From contig CABVBR010000039.1 of the NCBI GenBank assembly GCA_902496645.1, positions 1 through 14,765 of the forward strand: a stretch of 14,765 nt of DNA, read 5' to 3'. The notes under the pieces are model-generated. The model worked only from the letters and a program-made list of their open reading frames with translations. It searched no databases and was not told the DNA's origin. The DNA comes from an uncultured Collinsella sp. Lineage in GTDB: Bacteria > Actinomycetota > Coriobacteriia > Coriobacteriales > Coriobacteriaceae. Of the stretch, positions 1 to 4,824 are shown in pieces. How positions within the stretch are numbered: position 1 is the first letter of the stretch; each line of letters opens with the position of its first letter. The position numbers and the translations under genes were made by a program.

Positions 1-741
1 GAGGGTGGTGACCGGGGTGATCAGCGCATTGCGAAGTACGTTGATGCCGACGACGACCTTCTCGGGAACGCCGGCGCCGCGAGCCATACGGACATAGTCC
101 TTGTCGAGCTCCTCGACCATGGCCGTACGCACGATACGAGTCATCTGACCCGTCAGCGGGAAGGCAAGAGCAATGGCGGGCATGATCATACGTCCCAGAT
201 AGCCAGCCGGGTTGGTGGTGAAGTGAGGCAGAGCACCGGACGCCGGAAGCACCTTAAGGTAGGAAGAGAACAGCAGAATCAACAGAACGGCAAGCCAGAA
301 CGACGGGGTTGCCAAGCCGGCGATGGAAAAGACGCGGATCACTTGGTCCGGCCATTTATCGCGATACAGTGCCGCGATGACGCCGAGTAAAAACGAAACG
401 ACCGCGCCGATGGCAAGACCGATGAAGGTCAGCTGCATCGTGACGGGCAGGGCAGTGGAGATGCGCTTGGCAACGGAGTTGCGAGCAGCACCATAGGTGC
501 CCATGTCGCCATGGATCAGATCGCCCATGTAGCGCACGTAGCGCACGGGCCAGGGGTCGTCCAGACCATACTTCTCATGGTACTCGGCAACCGCCTCGGG
601 CGAGGCACCGTCACCCAACGCCGTATAGGCGGGGTCGGTCTTGGAGAACGACATAAGGAAGAACACCAGGACGGTGACGCCCAATGCCATGATCGGCAGC
701 GCCACGAGACGCCTTCCAATCAAACGTAGCAAGTTGTTCAC
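1..741 (-). CDS. Peptide-type ABC transporter permease (DppB/OppB-like), 3' end cut by window
   Basis: Inner-membrane permease subunit of a peptide/oligopeptide-type ABC importer (BPD_transp_1 family). I translated it by hand from a GTG at 739-741; the frame stays open to base 1, giving 247 residues without the C-terminus. The start begins VNNLLRLIGRRLVALPIMAL, the usual short cytoplasmic N-terminus and first membrane helix of DppB-type proteins. It is preceded by GGGGAGAG (745-752), which supports GTG rather than the first in-frame ATG at codon 18. An extracytoplasmic region with the family-typical YGLDDPWPVRYVRYMGDLIHGDMG follows, then further hydrophobic helices and the cytoplasmic coupling (EAA-type) segment with EELDKDYVRMARGAG near residue 220. 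It lies 157 bases downstream of the binding-protein gene on the same strand and is probably its partner. The companion permease and ATPases would lie beyond the window. The solute (peptide or other) cannot be told from sequence. Confidence 0.93.
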   Translation of the reverse strand, partial: MNNLLRLIGRRLVALPIMALGVTVLVFFLMSFSKTDPAYTALGDGASPEAVAEYHEKYGLDDPWPVRYVRYMGDLIHGDMGTYGAARNSVAKRISTALPVTMQLTFIGLAIGAVVSFLLGVIAALYRDKWPDQVIRVFSIAGLATPSFWLAVLLILLFSSYLKVLPASGALPHFTTNPAGYLGRMIMPAIALAFPLTGQMTRIVRTAMVEELDKDYVRMARGAGVPEKVVVGINVLRNALITPVTTL

Positions 742-744
742 GTT

Positions 745-752
745 CTCTCCCC
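745..752 (-). promoter_or_regulatory. Ribosome binding site fixing the GTG start of the permease
   Basis: GGGGAGAG on the minus strand lies 3 bases before the GTG at 741, with its purine core about 6-8 bases away. No comparable site precedes the next in-frame ATG, so this decides the start. Confidence 0.7.
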
Positions 753-781
753 TTTCTTTTGTCGGTAGGACCAACTGGTAT

Positions 782-799
782 ATGAGTACGGATACTCAT
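782..799 (-). repeat. Perfect 7-bp inverted repeat before the permease gene
   Basis: ATGAGTA and TACTCAT (782-788 and 793-799) flank a 4-base centre. It follows the larger hairpin on the minus strand and precedes the permease ribosome binding site by about 30 bases. It could be a second RNA hairpin protecting the processed end, or a protein-binding site. Confidence 0.5.
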
Positions 800-802
800 T
801 AC

Positions 803-836
803 AAGACCCGAGCGACATCGTTGCCGCCCGGGTCTT
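803..836 (-). terminator. Hairpin between binding protein and permease (attenuating terminator or mRNA stabiliser)
   Basis: Arms AAGACCCG and CGGGTCTT (803-810 and 829-836) pair perfectly. On the minus strand the stem extends inward by GC pairs and a G-U wobble to about 11 bp. The downstream tract on the minus strand (GTAATGAG) is poor in T, so full termination is doubtful. In ABC importer operons a hairpin after the binding-protein gene commonly lets that protein be made in excess of the permeases; that role is inferred here. Confidence 0.55.
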
Positions 837-855
837 TGTTTCAACTATGAGGATA

Positions 856-870
856 CGGTCCCAACGACCG
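856..870 (-). repeat. Short inverted repeat just after the binding-protein stop
   Basis: CGGTC and GACCG (856-860 and 866-870) flank 5 bases. It is the first of three small dyads in the 157-base gap between the binding protein and the permease. It is weak alone and is listed because of the clustering. Confidence 0.3.
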
Positions 871-898
871 ACATCCTGCATACAGACTCAAGCGAGCC

Positions 899-2512
899 TT
901 ACGCCTTGACGGTCGCGACGCCCCTGAAGGACATGCTCGTCGTGCCGATGCCCTTGAAGCCATCGAGGGCCTCGCCGTTGGGCGCAGTGGACGGATCGTC
1001 CCAGGAAGCGGAGACGGTCTTGACGTGGACAACGGGGTACAGAACAGCGTTGTCGGCAATGATGTCGAAGCACTCGTTCCACTTCTTCTGTTGCTCGTCG
1101 CCCTCGGCGGCAAGAGCCTCGTCCATGAGACTGTGGAGCTTCTGCCACTCAGCGGACTCCTTCCACGGGCAACGGGTCTGCATCCAGACGTTGTCGCCGT
1201 ACCACCAGTTAAGCAGCAGGTCGGGGTCGGCGCCGAAGCAGGAAGGATCGCCAGGGGCAAGGAGGATATCGTAGGCCTCGCCGCCGTCGATGGCAGCGTA
1301 GGTGGCCGGCGAGGTATCGGTCTGGATGGTCACATCGAAGCCGAGAGCGTCGAGGTCGTTCTTGACCTGGGCGGCCATGCCCTTGATCTGCTCGTTGTCG
1401 GTGGTGCGCAGGGTGATGGCACCCGGGGTGATGCCAGACTCCTCGATGAGCTTCTTGGCCTTCTTGGCGTCGGTCTTGTACACCGTGGAAGCCTCATGAT
1501 AGTTGGTGAAGCTCTTGGGCAGGTAGCAGCTGGCAGCGGTGGCAAGGCCGGCGAAGGTGTTGCTGACCATCTTCTCGGTGTCGAGTGCATACATGACAGC
1601 CTGACGGACCTTGACGTTGTTCCAAGGCTCCTTGGCGACGTTGAACATGATGAAGCGAGTGCCGAAACCCTGAACGTTATCGATCTTGCAGCCGGCGCTC
1701 TCGAGCTGGTCGACGGCGTCAGCGGTAACGAGCTCCATAACGAGCGTGGAGCCCTCCTGCTGAGCGGTAACGCGAGCGGTGGGGTCGGTCAGGATGCTGT
1801 ACTGGATCTTCTTATCCTCGGCAGCATACTCACCGTTGTACTCGGGGTTGGGAACCAGGGTGATCTCGGTATCGGAGATAGAGTCGTACATCCAGGGGCC
1901 GGAGCCGATCGGCTGCTTGGCGCGATCCTCCTCGGTCTGGGTGGCCGGGGTAACGCGGACGATGGCCAGACGATCCTTGAGCAGGGAGAAGTTGGGGACC
2001 TTGGTCTTGACCGTCACGGTGCTGGCGTCCTTGGCCTCGATGGACTCGAAGGGCTGGAAGAACGGAGCATACGTAGCAGAAGCGGCGCAAGCGGTGTAGG
2101 AAGCGACGACATCGTCAGCGGTGACCTCGGTGCCATCGGAGAACTTGGCGCCCTTGCGGATGGTGACCTCGAAAGTGGTGTCGTCCACAGACTTGGGATC
2201 GTCGGTGGCGAGCTCGTTGAAGGTGCTGTAGTCGTGGTAATCGATGCCGTAGAGGCCCTCGACGACGTGCCAGTTAGCACCCAGGCCCACAGCGGAGCCG
2301 GTGCTGGCGGGATCGAAGCTGGACGGAGCGTAAGCGGAACCAGCGGTGATCACGCCGCCGCCACGGTTGGCGGAATCGGTGGAACCGGAAGCGGAACCCT
2401 CGTCGCTAGAGCTGCCACCGCAGCCGGTGAGACCAAGCCCTGCGACAGCAGCGACGCTGCCGGTGAGGCCGAGGAACGAACGCCTGGACATACCCTTGTT
2501 GATGATGGCCAT
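899..2512 (-). CDS. Tat-exported lipoprotein, ABC transporter substrate-binding protein (SBP family 5, peptide type)
   Basis: Extracytoplasmic solute-binding protein of 537 residues that would capture peptides or a related solute and pass it to the DppB-like permease encoded next. I place the start at the ATG at 2512, because AGGAGA (2517-2522) lies 4 bases before it; a longer in-frame reading from a TTG at 2527 would overlap that site. The N-terminus is a twin-arginine lipoprotein signal: SRRSFLGL at residues 9-16, a hydrophobic segment, then lipobox LTGC with Cys31 as the lipidated residue, followed by a Ser/Gly/Asp-rich tether. The mature part has family-5 hallmarks: GGVITAGSAYAPSSFDPAST early, an EGLYGID segment, FEVTIRKGAKFSDGTEVTADDVVASY, and KVRQAVMYALDTEKMV in the second lobe. 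Length is normal for the family. The ligand is not deducible. Transcription probably starts in the structured upstream stretch (2513-2877). Confidence 0.94.
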   Translation of the reverse strand: MAIINKGMSRRSFLGLTGSVAAVAGLGLTGCGGSSSDEGSASGSTDSANRGGGVITAGSAYAPSSFDPASTGSAVGLGANWHVVEGLYGIDYHDYSTFNELATDDPKSVDDTTFEVTIRKGAKFSDGTEVTADDVVASYTACAASATYAPFFQPFESIEAKDASTVTVKTKVPNFSLLKDRLAIVRVTPATQTEEDRAKQPIGSGPWMYDSISDTEITLVPNPEYNGEYAAEDKKIQYSILTDPTARVTAQQEGSTLVMELVTADAVDQLESAGCKIDNVQGFGTRFIMFNVAKEPWNNVKVRQAVMYALDTEKMVSNTFAGLATAASCYLPKSFTNYHEASTVYKTDAKKAKKLIEESGITPGAITLRTTDNEQIKGMAAQVKNDLDALGFDVTIQTDTSPATYAAIDGGEAYDILLAPGDPSCFGADPDLLLNWWYGDNVWMQTRCPWKESAEWQKLHSLMDEALAAEGDEQQKKWNECFDIIADNAVLYPVVHVKTVSASWDDPSTAPNGEALDGFKGIGTTSMSFRGVATVKA

Positions 2513-2516
2513 GTCT

Positions 2517-2522
2517 TCTCCT
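2517..2522 (-). promoter_or_regulatory. Ribosome binding site fixing the start of the binding protein
   Basis: AGGAGA on the minus strand, 4 bases (AGAC) before the ATG at 2512. It lies inside the longer in-frame reading that starts at 2527 and so rules that start out. Confidence 0.75.
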
Positions 2523-2542
2523 ATCAATAGAGAATCTTACCC

Positions 2543-2564
2543 GGGAGCACCTAGACGTGCCCCC
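2543..2564 (-). promoter_or_regulatory. Hairpin in the 5' leader of the binding-protein mRNA
   Basis: As minus-strand RNA, an 8-bp stem (GGGGGCAC with GUGCUCCC, one G-U pair) encloses a 6-base loop. The G-U pair would be an A-C mismatch in plus-strand RNA, which favours a minus-strand RNA function. It ends about 20 bases before the ribosome binding site and has no U tract, so it is more likely an mRNA-stability or translation element than a terminator. Confidence 0.45.
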
Positions 2565-2581
2565 GCGCAACTTGCGGACGA

Positions 2582-2609
2582 TATATACCTTACCTACCGA
2601 CGAACCCAA
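2582..2609 (-). promoter_or_regulatory. Candidate promoter for the binding-protein operon
   Basis: On the minus strand a -35-like TTGGGT (2604-2609) and a -10-like TATATA (2582-2587) are 16 bases apart, placing a start near 2575 and a leader of about 60 bases. The -10 is reasonable and the -35 matches consensus in three positions. An alternative further upstream is an extended -10, TG-C-TATCCT (2745-2753), which would put the nested repeats inside the leader. Confidence 0.4.
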
Positions 2610-2631
2610 GTGAGGTGCCGCGCTCGGCGAC

Positions 2632-2712
2632 CGATACATACATCCGCTTGAACGGTATTTACTACCGTTCGCCGAATTCATTGACAAATGATTCGACAGA
2701 CAGTATGTATCG
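2632..2712. repeat. Nested inverted-repeat block able to fold as a three-way junction
   Basis: The outer arms CGATACATAC (2632-2641) and GTATGTATCG (2703-2712) are perfectly complementary over 10 bp. Inside are two further stems. One is GAACGGTA with TACCGTTC (2650-2657 and 2663-2670, 5-base loop). The other is GAAT-T-CATT with AATGATTC (2674-2682 and 2687-2694, one bulged T, 4-base loop). Joining segments are 8, 3 and 8 bases. On the minus strand a GC-rich hairpin (2614-2632, one bulge) follows directly. This could be a cis-acting RNA or a set of operator sites for a regulator of the transporter; which of these is unknown. Confidence 0.5.
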
Positions 2713-2829
2713 ACGAGGTGAGATATCAGTCTTCGTCAACCCGCAGGATAGCAGTGTTGTTCACCATGGTTAGTCAAACGTTTTAGCGTTAATAAAACCC
2801 GAAATCGGCAGGTAATCACCGCGAAACAA

Positions 2830-2852
2830 ATGATTGATAATCGGCCAATCAT
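2830..2852 (-). terminator. uvrC: Weak terminator-like hairpin after uvrC
   Basis: ATGATTG and CAATCAT (2830-2836 and 2846-2852) pair over 7 bp around a 9-base loop, 25 bases past the uvrC stop. On the minus strand the stem is followed by TTGTTTC. The stem is AT-rich, so termination may be partial. Confidence 0.4.
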
Positions 2853-2877
2853 GTATATCAGTTGTTTAGAAGCGCGC

Positions 2878-4824
2878 TTAGCTTTCGGAACGGTTGGCCG
2901 GTGCCTGGACGCGCTCGGCATTCCATGCAACAAGTGCCTCGTGGACCGCTTTGGCGACATCGGCCGGAACGCCTCGAACTTCTGCAATCTCCTGCTCGCT
3001 TGCCGCGCGCAAACGCTTCATCGAGCCAAAATGGCGCATAATGGCACGTTTTCTGGTGGGTCCCACGCCTGGAACATCGTCAAGCACCGAAACCGTCATA
3101 GCCTTATCGCGCAACTCGCGGTGGAACGTAATCGCAAATCGGTGGGATTCATCGCGAACCTGCTTGATTAGATAAAGCGAAGCGGAGCCGGTCGGCAGCA
3201 CGACGGGAGTCTCGTCCCACGGCACGAAAACCTCCTCATCGGCCTTTGCCAAGCCACAAACTGGTATATCGAGGCCAAGCGCCTCAAGTTGCTTAATTGC
3301 AGCGGTCAATTGCGGCTTGCCGCCATCGACAACGAGTAAATCGGGGCGCGAGCCAAAGCGCTCGTCCGCCATGCGCTCAGGAGCATAGCGACGTCCCAGA
3401 ACCTCGGACATCGATACGAAGTCGTTCGCCTCGTCCAATTCGGCCTGAATTTTAAAGCGACGATACTGGCCCTTGTCGGCACGGCCGTTGGTAAATACCA
3501 CCATCGAAGCGACGGTAAAGGTGCCGTGCAGCGTCGAGATATCGAAGCACTCGATGCGCAACGGTGGCGCAGGCAGCGCCAGCGCACTTTCGAGCTCCAG
3601 GAGCGCCTGATTGGTGCGATCGTCAGCATACCCCGTACGCATCATGTAGCGCATGAGGGCATGGCGCGCATTTTTGGAAGCCATATCGAGCAGGCGGTGC
3701 TTTTCGCCACGCTGCGGCCTATGGAGATGGCAAGAGCGTTCGCGCTTGCCCGCAAGCCACTCCCCCAACGCTTCGGCATCCTCAAGCTCGACAGAGAGAT
3801 TGATCTCGGCTGGAATATCAGCCGTCTCGTCGTAATAGCGCTTAAGAAAGCCCGATTGAAGCTCTTCCTCGTCGACGTCTAGGCCTTTATCGAGGATGAA
3901 CTCACAAGTTCGAACCGTTCGGCCCTCGCGAACGACAAAGACGCAGGCGGCAGAGATAGTCTCTTCGCGATAGAAGCCGATGACATCGATATCGACGCTT
4001 GATGGAAAAACGACCTGTTGGCGATCGTCCAGGCCTCTAATGACTTCCAGACGACGCTTGACGCGCGCTGCACGCTCAAAATCGAGCGTCTCGGCTGCCT
4101 CCGTCATCTCGGACGTAAGCTCGTCGACGACATCCTTGCGATGGCCCGACAAGAAACGTTCGACACGCTTGACGTTCTTGGCATAGTCGGCAGGGGAAAT
4201 CGCGCCGACGCATGCGCCCGGCCCGCGCCCGACATGGTAGTCAAAGCAGGGACGCCCGTTTTGCGCGCAAATCATATTGACGATGTCTTCTTCGCCCTTA
4301 TGAGATTCGACGATGCGGCGGCAGCGGCGCCATTCCGCACAGGATGCCGAGCAAATAGGAATAACCTTGCGTAGCGTATCGATGGTCTCACGTGCCGCAC
4401 GGCTATCGGTATAGGGGCCAAAATAGCGCGTTCCCGGTTTATGACGCTCTCGCGTGTATTTAATAGCCGGAAACAGGTCGCCCTTGGTAATGGCGATAAA
4501 GGGATAGCTTTTATCGTCTTTGAGATCGACGTTAAAGTACGGATGGTACTGGCCAATCAGATTGCGCTCGAGCACCAGTGCCTCGTGCTCGGTCTCCACC
4601 ACGATATAGTCGAAGCTCGCCACCAGCTGCATCATGAGCGGGATCTTTTGACGCTCGTCCTGCAGCGTCACGTATTGACGCATACGGGCACGCAAGTTTT
4701 TTGCCTTGCCCACATAGATGACATCGCCCTTGGCATCTTTCCAAAGGTAGCAGCCGGGTTGCGTGGGAACGCGCGAAACCTGTTCGGCAAGTGTTGGAAT
4801 GTTGTCGTGACCTGCCACGCGCAC
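2878..4824 (-). CDS. uvrC: UvrABC excision nuclease subunit C (UvrC)
   Basis: Nuclease of nucleotide excision repair: it joins the UvrB-DNA complex and cuts both sides of a lesion. 648 residues, full length. Seen in order: GIY-YIG domain (about residues 20-100; Gly24-Cys-Tyr, YVG at 37-39, Arg46) for the 3' cut; a cysteine-containing stretch (158-205); the UVR motif that contacts UvrB (about 233-265); the RNase H-like domain for the 5' cut, with Asp428 (FDIS), Asp468, Asp500 (VVDGGKPQL) and His561; and C-terminal helix-hairpin-helix motifs (about 580-636). The start is GTG at 4824, immediately after the murJ stop with no spacer; a GTG two codons later (4818) has a better-placed TAGGTG upstream and may be the real start. 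Translation is probably coupled to murJ. Oddity: of the four cysteines reported to hold an Fe-S cluster in E. coli UvrC, one aligns with Gly201 here, while extra cysteines occur nearby. Confidence 0.97.
   Translation of the reverse strand: MRVAGHDNIPTLAEQVSRVPTQPGCYLWKDAKGDVIYVGKAKNLRARMRQYVTLQDERQKIPLMMQLVASFDYIVVETEHEALVLERNLIGQYHPYFNVDLKDDKSYPFIAITKGDLFPAIKYTRERHKPGTRYFGPYTDSRAARETIDTLRKVIPICSASCAEWRRCRRIVESHKGEEDIVNMICAQNGRPCFDYHVGRGPGACVGAISPADYAKNVKRVERFLSGHRKDVVDELTSEMTEAAETLDFERAARVKRRLEVIRGLDDRQQVVFPSSVDIDVIGFYREETISAACVFVVREGRTVRTCEFILDKGLDVDEEELQSGFLKRYYDETADIPAEINLSVELEDAEALGEWLAGKRERSCHLHRPQRGEKHRLLDMASKNARHALMRYMMRTGYADDRTNQALLELESALALPAPPLRIECFDISTLHGTFTVASMVVFTNGRADKGQYRRFKIQAELDEANDFVSMSEVLGRRYAPERMADERFGSRPDLLVVDGGKPQLTAAIKQLEALGLDIPVCGLAKADEEVFVPWDETPVVLPTGSASLYLIKQVRDESHRFAITFHRELRDKAMTVSVLDDVPGVGPTRKRAIMRHFGSMKRLRAASEQEIAEVRGVPADVAKAVHEALVAWNAERVQAPANRSES

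Larger units (their letters stand above)
2513..2877. other. 365-base non-coding stretch between the transporter operon and uvrC
   Basis: No convincing coding frame. It holds, from the uvrC side, a weak terminator-like hairpin (2830-2852), an AT-richer part with possible promoter elements on either strand, the nested inverted repeats at 2632-2712, the GC hairpin at 2614-2632, the candidate promoter at 2582-2609 and the leader hairpin at 2543-2564. It is lower in GC than the neighbouring genes, as expected of a regulatory region. Confidence 0.6.

Noticed and set aside
1025..2530. Long plus-strand open frame (501 codons) opposite the binding-protein gene
   Set aside because: The minus-strand frame has clear family motifs and a good ribosome binding site. 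The opposite frame has low-complexity Gly/Val/Leu/Asp composition typical of a GC-rich antisense shadow.
2650..2670. GAAC...GTTC dyad considered as a second LexA box
   Set aside because: The half sites are 13 bases apart instead of 4, so it does not fit the SOS consensus; kept as an unassigned dyad.
2712..2737. Additional 7-bp dyad (GACGAGG with CTTCGTC) next to the nested repeats
   Set aside because: Needs a G-U pair in plus-strand RNA and has a 12-base loop; too weak to list separately.
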